Assembly (NCBI RefSeq): GCF_001730525.1
Contig: NZ_MDFN01000030.1
Coordinates: 1 to 64,000, forward strand
DNA: 64,000 nucleotides
Direction: 5' to 3'
Origin: Arcticibacter eurypsychrophilus
GTDB lineage: Bacteria > Bacteroidota > Bacteroidia > Sphingobacteriales > Sphingobacteriaceae
The position numbers were made by a program, and so were the translations under genes. The notes below the pieces were generated by a model. It saw nothing but the letters and a program-made list of their open reading frames with translations. It ran no database searches and was not told where the DNA came from. Positions 36,598 through 46,852 of the stretch are shown piece after piece (position 1 is the stretch's first letter; every line of letters begins with the position of its first letter).

Positions 36598-37524
36598 ATG
36601 AAAGTTACAGTAGTGGGAGCAGGTGCCGTTGGAGCAACCTGTACTGATAATATTGCTAGAAAAGAATTAGCAGAGGAACTTATATTGCTTGATATTAAAG
36701 ATGGTTTTGCCGAAGGCAAGGCTATCGATATGATGCAAACCTCTGCCCTATTGGGTTTTGATACTAAGGTTAGAGGCGTCACGAATGATTATGCAAGTAC
36801 AGCTGATTCAAACGTAGTTGTTATTACATCCGGATTACCGCGCAAACCAGGAATGACTCGCGAAGAGCTGATTGGAACAAATGCTGGTATTGTAAAAGGT
36901 GTAGTAGAAAACATACTTAAGTATTCTCCAGAAGCTGTTATTGTTATTGTTTCTAATCCGATGGATACAATGACTTACTTGTCTCTTAAAACATCAGGAT
37001 TACCAAAAAATCGTATTATTGGTATGGGTGGAGCACTTGACTCATCCAGATTTAAATATTACCTGAGTCAGGAACTAGGATGTTCTCCTGCAGATTTGAA
37101 TGCGATGGTTATTGGCGGACATGGTGATACTACGATGATTCCTTTGATTAATCATGCTACATGGAACAGTATCCCGGTTACTCAATTCTTAAGTAAGGAA
37201 CAGCAGGATAGTATAGTTGCGGCGACTATGGTTGGTGGTGCTACACTGACTAAACTAGTTGGTACTTCTGCCTGGTATGCGCCAGGTGCTGGAACAGCTG
37301 CCATGGTTGAAAGCATTCTTAGGGATGAGAAAAAATTAGTGCCTTGCTGTGTTGCCCTGGATGGCGAATACGGACAATCGGATATTGCTATAGGAGTTCC
37401 TGTGATCATCGGCAAGAATGGATGGGAAAAAATCATTCAACTTCAGTTAAGTGATGAAGAAACTGCTGCTTTCAATAAGAGTGCAGAGGCTGTAAGGGCT
37501 ATGAATAGTGTTTTGACCTTCTAA
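36598..37524 (+). CDS. mdh: malate dehydrogenase
   Basis: A 308-residue NAD-dependent TCA-cycle enzyme of the lactate/malate dehydrogenase family. The Rossmann loop VVGAGAVGAT is at residues 5-14. The substrate loop ITSGLPRKPGMTREEL carries Arg residues that select malate, and the catalytic His lies in VIGGHGDTTMIPL. Length and motifs match the LDH-like, tetrameric bacterial malate dehydrogenases. Its stop codon shares one base with the next gene's start, so the two are co-expressed. Confidence 0.96.
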   Translation: MKVTVVGAGAVGATCTDNIARKELAEELILLDIKDGFAEGKAIDMMQTSALLGFDTKVRGVTNDYASTADSNVVVITSGLPRKPGMTREELIGTNAGIVKGVVENILKYSPEAVIVIVSNPMDTMTYLSLKTSGLPKNRIIGMGGALDSSRFKYYLSQELGCSPADLNAMVIGGHGDTTMIPLINHATWNSIPVTQFLSKEQQDSIVAATMVGGATLTKLVGTSAWYAPGAGTAAMVESILRDEKKLVPCCVALDGEYGQSDIAIGVPVIIGKNGWEKIIQLQLSDEETAAFNKSAEAVRAMNSVLTF

Positions 37525-38018
37525 TGATAGAGGTAAAATTGAAACTTTTGAATCTACATAACGACGGCTTTCACGCTTTAGTGGACGTCGTTGTATTTGG
37601 AAAAAAGTTCAAAGCGGTTGTTGATACAGGAGCTTCAAGAACTGTTCTTGATAAAAGCATGGTGGAGAAATACATCAGTTCGGATATGATCTCTATCAGT
37701 GATTTACTTTCAACAGGACTAGGTACTAATTCAATGGAAAGCTATACGCTGAAAGTTGAAGAAATGAGTATTGGGGATTTAGTGATATCGAATATGGAGG
37801 TTGCTATTCTTGATCTTTCGACAATTAACAATGCATTTGAGCAAGTATCGGTCAAACCGGTAATTGGTGTAATTGGTGGGGATATTTTAGTGAAGTATAG
37901 GGCAATCATCAATTATCCGTTGAAAAAGATCTCTTTTTCTGAGGTTCGAAAACATATATCCAAGGATACAAAAGTTTCGTTTGAAAAAATAGATTCAGGA
38001 CAAACTACATTTGATTAA
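37524..38018 (+). CDS. retropepsin-like aspartic protease family protein
   Basis: A 164-residue single-domain protein with the aspartic protease active-site motif VVDTGASRTVLD (DTGAS at 34-38) and a later hydrophobic segment (VIGVIGGDIL) that corresponds to the second conserved ILG-like motif of retropepsins. Such proteins work as homodimers. There is no signal peptide, so it is probably cytoplasmic. The ATG overlaps the mdh stop by one base. The substrate and role are unknown. Confidence 0.8.
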   Translation: MIEVKLKLLNLHNDGFHALVDVVVFGKKFKAVVDTGASRTVLDKSMVEKYISSDMISISDLLSTGLGTNSMESYTLKVEEMSIGDLVISNMEVAILDLSTINNAFEQVSVKPVIGVIGGDILVKYRAIINYPLKKISFSEVRKHISKDTKVSFEKIDSGQTTFD

Positions 38019-38043
38019 AAGAATTTATTTATTTTCATTTATT

Positions 38044-38100
38044 TATAAGCATAAAAAAAGAGGCTGATCAAATGAATCAGCCTCTTTTTTTATGCTTATA
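38044..38100. terminator. bidirectional terminator with AGCAT outer arms
   Basis: TATAAGCATAAAAAAAG, an inner stem AGGCTGATcaaatgaATCAGCCT, then CTTTTTTTATGCTTATA. It separates the convergent retropepsin gene and gyrB, and shares its outer arms with the terminator at 26383. Confidence 0.88.
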
Positions 38101-38104
38101 AGTA

Positions 38105-40126
<2,022 letters not shown>

Positions 40127-40185
40127 TTAAAGCGTCAGAGAAAGCTGTTTTATGATTTCTAAATTGTTTACATCAGGCGAAAGAT

Positions 40186-40193
40186 TATATTTG
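40186..40193 (+). promoter_or_regulatory. OmpH-like gene promoter, -7 element
   Basis: TATATTTG, an exact match, 20 bp before the ATG at 40213. A TTG about 20 bp further upstream suits the -33 element. Confidence 0.7.
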
Positions 40194-40212
40194 CCTGAAA
40201 TTATAAGTAAAA

Positions 40213-40812
40213 ATGACAATATCATTCGGAACATTCTCCAAACTTACAGCGGGATTCTTGTTTGCAGCCGTAGTTGTTTCATGTAACAATAAAGAGCAGG
40301 CTAAAACAAATTCGCCATCTACTTCAGCTTCGGCATCTAAAGCTGCAGAACCAATTGTATTTGTTAATTCTGATTCTTTAGTTAATAATTACAATTACTT
40401 TAAAGACATTAAAGGTAAACTTCAATCTAAATCTAAAAAAGCTCAGGATGACTTAAGTTCTAAAGGGACTGCTTTCCAGAGAGAAGTTGCTGAATACCAA
40501 CAAAAGGCTCAAAGCTTGAGTGCAGATGAACGGGCATCAACAGAACAACGCCTTGCTCGTAAGCAACAGGAACTACAGGCTTTTAATCAAAATGCCAGTT
40601 CTGCTTTAGCTAACGAATCTGCTGGAGAAAACGAAAAGCTTTATGATAAAGTAGCGGAATATTTGAAAGTGTACGCAAAAGAAAAAGGCTATAAAATGGT
40701 CCTGACTTATTCTAAAAGCAATCCTTCATTGTTATTCGCAGATGAAAGTCTGGACGTAACCAATGAAGTGGTTAAAGGGTTAAACGATCAGTATACGAAG
40801 GATAAAAAATAA
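40213..40812 (+). CDS. OmpH/Skp-family lipoprotein chaperone
   Basis: A 199-residue protein with a lipoprotein signal (VVVSC, Cys24) and a Ser/Ala linker. An OmpH domain follows: FVNSDSLVNNYNYFKDI, then a long charged coiled coil (about 75-145), then EKGYKMVLTYSKSNPSLLFADESLDVT. Skp-like proteins hold unfolded outer-membrane proteins in the periplasm. Membrane attachment through a lipid differs from the soluble E. coli Skp but is common in Bacteroidota. It is followed by a terminator and so is monocistronic. Confidence 0.88.
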   Translation: MTISFGTFSKLTAGFLFAAVVVSCNNKEQAKTNSPSTSASASKAAEPIVFVNSDSLVNNYNYFKDIKGKLQSKSKKAQDDLSSKGTAFQREVAEYQQKAQSLSADERASTEQRLARKQQELQAFNQNASSALANESAGENEKLYDKVAEYLKVYAKEKGYKMVLTYSKSNPSLLFADESLDVTNEVVKGLNDQYTKDKK

Positions 40813-40837
40813 TCATCACAGGTTAAACTACATAAAG

Positions 40838-40872
40838 AAGGTTGCATTCGGTTTGGTTTGCAGCCTTTTTTA
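40838..40872 (+). terminator. terminator after the OmpH-like gene
   Basis: AAGGTTGCA pairs with TGCAGCCTT (one wobble) and is followed by T residues. Confidence 0.75.
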
Positions 40873-40885
40873 ATATCCCCTTATT

Positions 40886-41365
40886 ATGGAAGAGAACGTT
40901 CATCATCAATTTATGAGAATGGCTATCTCATACTCCAGGTCAAATATACTGGAAAGCCTTGGCGGTCCTTTCGGAGCGGTCATTGTTAAAGATAATTCCA
41001 TCATTGCCGCCAGTCAGAATTTAGTACTTTCCACTAATGATCCTACTGCGCATGCAGAAATCTCTGCTATTCGGAAAGCATGTCAGCTATTGAAGACTTA
41101 TGACCTGAGTGGTTGCATTATTTATACGAGCTGTGAGCCTTGCCCTATGTGCTTAGGTGCAATATATTGGGCCAGGTTAGCTAAAATTTATTATGCCAAC
41201 ACCAAACATGATGCAGCGGTAATCGGGTTTGATGACCATTTCATTTATGAGGAGCTAGAATTAGTTAAAGAACAAAGGCAACTTCCATCTGAACAAATTT
41301 TGGAAGACGAAGCTAAAGTTGTATTCGATCTTTGGGTTCAATCTGAAAAAAAAATGCGTTACTGA
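40886..41365 (+). CDS. nucleoside/guanine deaminase
   Basis: A 159-residue zinc-dependent deaminase of the cytidine deaminase superfamily. The zinc site is complete: TAHAEISAIRKAC (His and catalytic Glu) and CEPCPMCLGAIYWA (two Cys). The C-terminal IGFDDHFIYEEL stretch resembles guanine deaminase (GuaD) more than the tRNA adenosine deaminase TadA, whose C-terminus differs. It most likely converts guanine to xanthine. It converges on the S4-domain gene across a short spacer with 22-bp repeats. Confidence 0.88.
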   Translation: MEENVHHQFMRMAISYSRSNILESLGGPFGAVIVKDNSIIAASQNLVLSTNDPTAHAEISAIRKACQLLKTYDLSGCIIYTSCEPCPMCLGAIYWARLAKIYYANTKHDAAVIGFDDHFIYEELELVKEQRQLPSEQILEDEAKVVFDLWVQSEKKMRY

Positions 41366-41402
41366 TTGAAATTAAGATTTAGGCGTCTATTATTTAACAA
41401 CT

Positions 41403-41446
41403 ATTACTATTTCTGACTTTTAACATTACTATTCTTGACTTTTAAC
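41403..41446. repeat. two 22-bp direct repeats between convergent genes
   Basis: Units 41403-41424 and 41425-41446 match at 20 of 22 positions. Both end in GACTTTTAAC. A degenerate partial copy precedes them. The stop codon of the S4 protein (minus strand) lies inside the second unit. Confidence 0.85.
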
Positions 41447-41833
41447 ATCTTCATCACTAATCAGATCATCAATTTCTCTTCTATCTTTCTTTGTAGGCCT
41501 TCCCGTGCCCCTGTCTCTCTTCAATGAGGGAGCATGAAACATTGATTTATAACCTAATGTTTCTTCTTCTGGTGTGATATCTTCGTAAAAATTGACTACC
41601 GTTTTAGCATCTACCCTACTGTGTAGAAGTCCGGTTACCCGTACCTGTTTACGTTCAATACCTTTTGAGACATGAAAAACATCTCCTATTTTCACCTCGT
41701 AGGAAGGTTTAATATTTTGTCCGTTTAACTTTATACGTCCGGCTTTGCATGCATCTGTTGCTAAAGTACGCGTCTTAAATAGTCGGATTGACCAAAGATA
41801 TTTATCTATTCGTAGTTTTTCTTTCTCGCCCAT
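41429..41833 (-). CDS. S4-domain RNA-binding protein (Hsp15-like)
   Basis: A 134-residue protein with an S4 RNA-binding fold: LRIDKYLWSIRLFKTRTLA, then CKAGRIKLNGQNIKPSYEVK and GDVFHV. The basic tail (KRDRGTGRPTKKDRREI) is typical of the Hsp15/HslR group that rescues stalled 50S subunits. The start MGEKEKLRIDKYL at 41833 is preferred; the 23 codons upstream are hydrophobic and unlike the family. The last residues (DVKSQE) are encoded by a 22-bp repeat unit. Confidence 0.87.
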   Translation of the reverse strand: MGEKEKLRIDKYLWSIRLFKTRTLATDACKAGRIKLNGQNIKPSYEVKIGDVFHVSKGIERKQVRVTGLLHSRVDAKTVVNFYEDITPEEETLGYKSMFHAPSLKRDRGTGRPTKKDRREIDDLISDEDVKSQE

Positions 41834-42104
41834 GCCTTTAATAATTAGATATAAAATTACCAATTTAATTCTTATGAAAATAAATGGTTCTAACCCAACC
41901 ATTTTAAACTATTCGTAAAACTGATTGATTTTTCAATTGATGATTATAACCTACCAATTCTAATTATTAATTCAACAATTGCTTCTTAAATCAATTAGGT
42001 ATAACCATCCTATTTTGATTCTTTGTAAAAATGATTGGTTCTTATTGATAGAATAGATAACAAAAGTCCTTAAAAAAGCTTTATTTTGCTGGAAATATAA
42101 TTAA
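41834..42104. other. AT-rich divergent spacer
   Basis: Divergent promoter region of the S4-domain gene and dapD. TATTTTG about 20 bp before dapD is a near match to the -7 element. Loosely similar AT-rich words recur, but I see no gene. Confidence 0.45.
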
Positions 42105-42923
42105 ATGATCTTTAAACTACAAAAACAGATTGAAGAAGCCTGGGAAGATAGAACTCTTTTAACTTATAGTGAATATATCAAGGCTATTGAGCACGTTATC
42201 GACCTGCTTGATAAAGGAGAAATCAGAGTTGCTGAACCTGTGGCAGGCGGATGGCACGTTAATGAGTGGATTAAAAAAGCAGTAATTTTATATTTCCCTA
42301 TTCGCACGATGGAAGAAATTGAAGTTGGTCCTTTTGTTTTTCATGATAAAATGAAATTAAAGACCAATTATAAAGAACTTGGTGTACGTGTAGTACCACA
42401 TGGCATTGCCCGTTATGGTGCTTACCTGGCTAAAGGTGTAATTTTGATGCCTTCGTATGTCAATATAGGTGCATTTGTTGATGAAGGCACCATGGTGGAC
42501 ACTTGGGCTACGGTTGGCTCATGTGCGCAAATTGGAAAACATGTTCATCTGAGTGGTGGTGTGGGCATTGGTGGCGTATTAGAACCTGTTCAGGCAGCAC
42601 CGGTAATTATTGAAGATAATTGTTTCATAGGATCCCGCGCTATCGTGGTTGAAGGGGTTCGGGTTGAAGAAGAGGCTGTGTTAGGAGCTAACGTAGTGCT
42701 TACTGCTTCTACAAAGATCTTTGATGTATCAGGTAGTTCCAGTGTGGAATATAAAGGTATTATTCCTGCCCGTTCGGTTGTTATTCCTGGAAGCTATGCG
42801 AAGCAATTTCCTGCTGGAGAATTCCATGTTCCCTGCGCATTGATTATTGGAAAACGGAAAGAATCAACTGATAAAAAGACCTCATTAAACAACGCTTTAA
42901 GAGAAAATAACGTAGCAGTATAA
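42105..42923 (+). CDS. dapD: tetrahydrodipicolinate N-succinyltransferase
   Basis: A 272-residue left-handed beta-helix acyltransferase that succinylates tetrahydrodipicolinate in the lysine and diaminopimelate pathway, supplying peptidoglycan. Hexapeptide repeats run through VILMPSYVNIGAFVDEGTMV, and GSCAQIGKHVHLSGGVGIGG is diagnostic for DapD. The length is normal. It is transcribed alone, with its own terminator and a TATTTTG promoter-like element upstream. Confidence 0.96.
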   Translation: MIFKLQKQIEEAWEDRTLLTYSEYIKAIEHVIDLLDKGEIRVAEPVAGGWHVNEWIKKAVILYFPIRTMEEIEVGPFVFHDKMKLKTNYKELGVRVVPHGIARYGAYLAKGVILMPSYVNIGAFVDEGTMVDTWATVGSCAQIGKHVHLSGGVGIGGVLEPVQAAPVIIEDNCFIGSRAIVVEGVRVEEEAVLGANVVLTASTKIFDVSGSSSVEYKGIIPARSVVIPGSYAKQFPAGEFHVPCALIIGKRKESTDKKTSLNNALRENNVAV

Positions 42924-42933
42924 CCTGTTTCAA

Positions 42934-42970
42934 AAACCTGCATGAACTTACCTTAAGTTTATGCAGGTTT
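42934..42970 (+). terminator. terminator after dapD
   Basis: AAACCTGCAT pairs with ATGCAGGTTT, with further AACTT/AAGTTT pairing in the loop, followed by a T-rich stretch. Confidence 0.78.
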
Positions 42971-43381
42971 AATATTTTATAAAAAGTCAATTTTCATTGA
43001 TTTAATAACCTATTGTACTTGGTTTTGGTTTATGCAAATTAAAACATGGAGCAGTTAAGTATTTTATGCCTACAAAACCCTTTTTCTACTTATTCGGGTT
43101 TATTATCTTAACTTAATGTTATAATCAAACAGTTTCGGATATTGGTTTGATACTGAAATCGATTTCTTAAAATAGCAAATTTTTCATTCCAATGAAGGAG
43201 TCTACATCGTGATAATTTTACATGAGAGGCCTCAGTATTCATCGGGCAATCAGATCAAAAATGACCTGCTGATTCCCAGGAAGACACGAAAGTCTATTAC
43301 TGTCTGAGGCGATTAAGCATGGAGATCGTTTAACGATACTTTTATCTGATAACAAATAATAACACTATTTAAAAAAGCACA
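42971..43381. other. 411-bp spacer before the glycosyltransferase
   Basis: I see no RNA gene or strong repeat. A possible 32-codon frame from GTG (43209-43307) reads VIILHERPQYSSGNQIKNDL and ends KSITV. It has no homologue I recognise and may be a gene remnant. Confidence 0.4.
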
Positions 43382-44509
43382 ATGAGGATTGGTTTTGATG
43401 GAAAGAGAGCAGCAAATAATCTCACTGGTTTAGGAAATTACAGTCGATCTTTAATTGTGCAATTAGCTAAATTATTCCCGGATAACCAATATTTAGTTTA
43501 TGCACCTAAACACAAAAAATCGAAACAGATTGATACCTTTCTTGATACCGTTGGAATTGAATTAAAACTTCCGGAAAAAAAGTCATTATCCTTGATGTGG
43601 AGAAGCTTTGGAATAAAAAGTCAACTTAAAAAAGACAACATAGTACTTTACCATGGCTTGAGTAATGAAATCCCTTTTGGCATCCAATCTACTGGTATCA
43701 AAAGCATTGTAAGTATCCATGACCTGATTTTTTTACGTTACCCTGATTATTATAAGCCCATAGATCGGTTCATCTATAATTTCAAGACGAGGTATGCTGC
43801 GAAAAATAGCGACTGTATTGTTGCAATCAGTCAAAAGACGAAACAAGATCTAATTGAATTTTACAACGTTAAGGAAGAAAAGATAAAGGTCATTTATCAA
43901 AGTTGCGATGCGGAGTTTAAGCTAATCCAATCACAGGAGTTTAAAAATTCAATCAAGGCAAAATATGCTTTACCAGATAAATATTTACTGAATGTAGGCA
44001 CGATTGAGCCCCGGAAAAACTTATTGTTGATTATTAATGCACTAAAAGATATTGATCCGGCTTTTAAGCTTGTTGTGGTCGGTAGAAATAAACCTTATGC
44101 AGATCAGGTAAGAGCACAAATAAAATCATTAAATCTATCAGATCGGGTAATTTTTTTGAAGGATCTCCCTTTCATTGATCTGCCGGCTATTTATCAAATG
44201 GCGACTGTGTTTGTTTATCCCTCATTTTATGAGGGCTTTGGAATCCCGGTAATAGAAGCTTTATATTCAGGCATCCCAGTGGTTGCGGCTACTGGATCCT
44301 GTCTGGAAGAAGCAGGCGGACCTGAAAGTCTCTATATTGATCCAAATGACAGTTCAGCATTGGCGCATGCACTAAATGGTATTTTAAGTGATTCCCTTCT
44401 TCAGAATAAAATGAAGATTGCAGGACTAAAGTATGTGCAAAAGTTTGATAGCGATTTACTTGCTCAGCAAATGATAGAATGCTATTATACCCAACTTAAT
44501 AAAAACTAA
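43382..44509 (+). CDS. glycosyltransferase family 4
   Basis: A 375-residue GT-B fold retaining glycosyltransferase. The N-terminal acceptor domain has RIGFDGKRAANNLTGLGNYS. The C-terminal donor domain has GTIEPRKN, then YPSFYEGFGIPVIEALYSG with the EX7E pair that binds the nucleotide sugar. It probably adds mannose or a similar sugar to a cell-surface glycan; the substrate cannot be told. No other glycan genes lie next to it, so it is not part of a visible polysaccharide cluster. Confidence 0.9.
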   Translation: MRIGFDGKRAANNLTGLGNYSRSLIVQLAKLFPDNQYLVYAPKHKKSKQIDTFLDTVGIELKLPEKKSLSLMWRSFGIKSQLKKDNIVLYHGLSNEIPFGIQSTGIKSIVSIHDLIFLRYPDYYKPIDRFIYNFKTRYAAKNSDCIVAISQKTKQDLIEFYNVKEEKIKVIYQSCDAEFKLIQSQEFKNSIKAKYALPDKYLLNVGTIEPRKNLLLIINALKDIDPAFKLVVVGRNKPYADQVRAQIKSLNLSDRVIFLKDLPFIDLPAIYQMATVFVYPSFYEGFGIPVIEALYSGIPVVAATGSCLEEAGGPESLYIDPNDSSALAHALNGILSDSLLQNKMKIAGLKYVQKFDSDLLAQQMIECYYTQLNKN

Positions 44510-44676
44510 TACTCAATCATTTCAGAGGCAATTTATTATAAACCAAAGCCAATAATCAGAAAACATCATTTGGCCAAGTTTATTATCTTATCTTGCAGAT
44601 TATTTTGTCTAAATGAGTGATATGGAAATAAAAAGCCATTTGTACTCCATTATCGAATAACTAATTGCTATAATTA

Positions 44677-45240
44677 ATGAATGCTGAAATAACAAAGGCA
44701 CTTGAAGTACTTAAATCCGGGGGACTTATCCTCTATCCTACTGATACCATTTGGGGTATTGGTTGTGATGCAACAAACGTAGAGGCTGTTGAACGCATTT
44801 ATAAGCTTAAAGGCCGTGATTCCAGCAAAAGCCTGGTTATTCTCCTTGATTCTGATAATAAACTCCTTTCTTATGTATCGGAAGTTCCAGATATTGCCTA
44901 TGATTTGATCGAATATGCAGAGAATCCTCTTACTATAATTTATTCCAATGCTAAGAATTTGGCACCTAATATTATTCATGAGGATGGAAGTATAGGAATC
45001 AGGATCACAACTCATAATTTCTGTAAACAACTAATTCAAAAATTCAAAAAGCCAATTGTTTCTACTTCAGCTAATCTGAGTGGAGAGCCATCACCTGAAA
45101 ACTTTTCACAGATTTCAGAAACTATTATGGAGGGTGTCGATTATGTTGTTGATCTGGAACAAGCTGACATGTCAAAGAAAAAGTCTTCTACTATCATGAA
45201 AATTGAGCCTGACGGTCGCTTTTCATTCATCAGGAAGTAG
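44677..45240 (+). CDS. tsaC: threonylcarbamoyl-AMP synthase
   Basis: A 187-residue YrdC/Sua5-type enzyme that makes threonylcarbamoyl-AMP from threonine, bicarbonate and ATP for the t6A37 modification of ANN-decoding tRNAs. Family marks are GGLILYPTDTIWGIGCDA (substrate pocket), YKLKGRDSSKSLVIL, and PIVSTSANLSGEPSP. It has only the catalytic domain, without the Sua5 C-terminal extension. Together with the CCA-adding enzyme and miaA nearby it forms a loose tRNA-maturation neighbourhood. Confidence 0.93.
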   Translation: MNAEITKALEVLKSGGLILYPTDTIWGIGCDATNVEAVERIYKLKGRDSSKSLVILLDSDNKLLSYVSEVPDIAYDLIEYAENPLTIIYSNAKNLAPNIIHEDGSIGIRITTHNFCKQLIQKFKKPIVSTSANLSGEPSPENFSQISETIMEGVDYVVDLEQADMSKKKSSTIMKIEPDGRFSFIRK

Positions 45241-45301
45241 TTAAAACCTGAACCAATTACTTGAATTTCAAATTAGACAGTTCAAAACAATCAAAATACA
45301 T

Positions 45302-45309
45302 TAATTTTG
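45302..45309 (+). promoter_or_regulatory. promoter -7 element for the CCA-adding enzyme gene
   Basis: TAATTTTG, an exact TAnnTTTG match, 54 bp before the ATG at 45363. Confidence 0.55.
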
Positions 45310-45362
45310 CATTCCCAAATCGTATTCTTTAAATAAGAAATAGGATAAGGGCAACGTGTTTT

Positions 45363-46775
45363 ATGAAGCAACACCTTAAAAATCCTTTATTTAGAAAACT
45401 CAATAAACTAGCTGACGAGAGAGGTGTAGAAACGTATGTTATTGGCGGATTTGTAAGGGATATTTTCTTAAAGAGGCCATCTAAAGACATTGACATACTT
45501 ATTATCGGAAATGGAATTGAGTTCGCAGAAGCAGCTGCCACTGTACTCAAAACTAATGTATCCGTATTTAAAAATTTCGGCACAGCCATGCTTCGCTTTA
45601 AAGACCTTGAAATTGAGTTTGTTGGTGCACGTAAAGAATCATACCGAACAGATTCAAGAAAACCTATAGTGGAAAATGGCACTCTTGAAGATGATCAGTT
45701 CAGGCGTGATTTCACTATTAATGCGATGGCTATCTCGCTGAACACATCAAATTTCGGTGCATTAGTAGATCCATTCCATGGAGTTGATGATTTGAAAGAA
45801 AAAATCATACGTACACCTCTAAATCCAACAGAGACCTTTTCTGATGATCCATTGAGAATGATGAGGGCTATACGCTTTGCATCACAATTAAATTTCACTA
45901 TAGAAGAGAAAGCCTTCGAAGCAATTAAATCATTTAAAGAGCGAATATCCATTGTTTCTACCGAGCGTATTATGGATGAGCTCAATAAAATTATTTTATC
46001 TCCAAAACCATCCATTGGTTTTAATTACCTGTTTGACACCGGTCTGCTTCATCTCATCTTCCCTCAGATGACAGAATTATATGGCGTTGAATTTATTAAT
46101 AGCAAAGGACATAAAGATAATTTTTACCATACATTGGAAGTTTTAGACAACATTGCAGAAACAAGCAATGATCTATGGTTACGTTGGGCGGCGATATTGC
46201 ATGATATAGCAAAGCCTACTACTAAACGCTTTGACTCTGATCACGGTTGGACATTCCATGGACACGAAGATCGGGGAGCACGTATGGTTCCTAAAATTTT
46301 CACTCAGCTTAAACTTCCATTAAATGAAAAAATGAAGTTTGTTCAAAAGTTAGTACAATTACACCTCAGGCCAATCGTTATTGCACAGGATGTAGTTACT
46401 GATTCAGCTGTAAGGCGTTTACTTTTTGATGCAGGTGAAGATATTGAGGCTTTAATGTTACTCTGCCATGCAGATGTTACGACTAAGAATGAGTATAAAA
46501 AGAAAAAATACAGGAATAACTTTGAGCTGGTTAAGCAAAAGTTAAAGGATGTAGAGGAACGGGATCAAATAAGGAACTGGCAACCACCCATATCTGGTCT
46601 GGATATAATGGAAACGTTCGGAATTAAGGCTGGACGTGAAGTAGGCATTATTAAAAATCAAATCAGAGAAGCAATTCTTGAGGGTGAAATCAAAAATTCT
46701 CGCGGAGATGCAATGTCTTACATGATTGATAAAGGTAAAGAACTGGGCCTCTTTCAAAAGAATACTATTATTTAA
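45363..46775 (+). CDS. cca: tRNA nucleotidyltransferase (CCA-adding) with HD domain
   Basis: A 470-residue polymerase-beta-like nucleotidyltransferase. The head domain has VIGGFVRDIFLKRPSKDIDI (GG, then DxD metal ligands) and RRDFTINAMA. The neck has DPLRMMRAIRFASQL. An HD phosphohydrolase domain follows with LRWAAILHDIAKP. It adds or repairs the 3' CCA of tRNAs. Three of the six tRNA genes in this window lack an encoded CCA, so this activity is needed. The exact split between CCA-adding and A-adding types cannot be decided by eye. Confidence 0.92.
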   Translation: MKQHLKNPLFRKLNKLADERGVETYVIGGFVRDIFLKRPSKDIDILIIGNGIEFAEAAATVLKTNVSVFKNFGTAMLRFKDLEIEFVGARKESYRTDSRKPIVENGTLEDDQFRRDFTINAMAISLNTSNFGALVDPFHGVDDLKEKIIRTPLNPTETFSDDPLRMMRAIRFASQLNFTIEEKAFEAIKSFKERISIVSTERIMDELNKIILSPKPSIGFNYLFDTGLLHLIFPQMTELYGVEFINSKGHKDNFYHTLEVLDNIAETSNDLWLRWAAILHDIAKPTTKRFDSDHGWTFHGHEDRGARMVPKIFTQLKLPLNEKMKFVQKLVQLHLRPIVIAQDVVTDSAVRRLLFDAGEDIEALMLLCHADVTTKNEYKKKKYRNNFELVKQKLKDVEERDQIRNWQPPISGLDIMETFGIKAGREVGIIKNQIREAILEGEIKNSRGDAMSYMIDKGKELGLFQKNTII

Positions 46776-46852
46776 CATAATTTCAAACAATCTGAAATAG
46801 AGAGCGTTAAAATTACGCAATTTTTCATTTCGCATAAAACATAAAACTTGTC

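Noticed and set aside
41934-42000. Possible 21-bp repeat of CAATT words upstream of dapD
   Set aside because: Only the CAATT word recurs, the spacing breaks after three copies, and the rest of each unit does not match; this is likely AT-rich coincidence.
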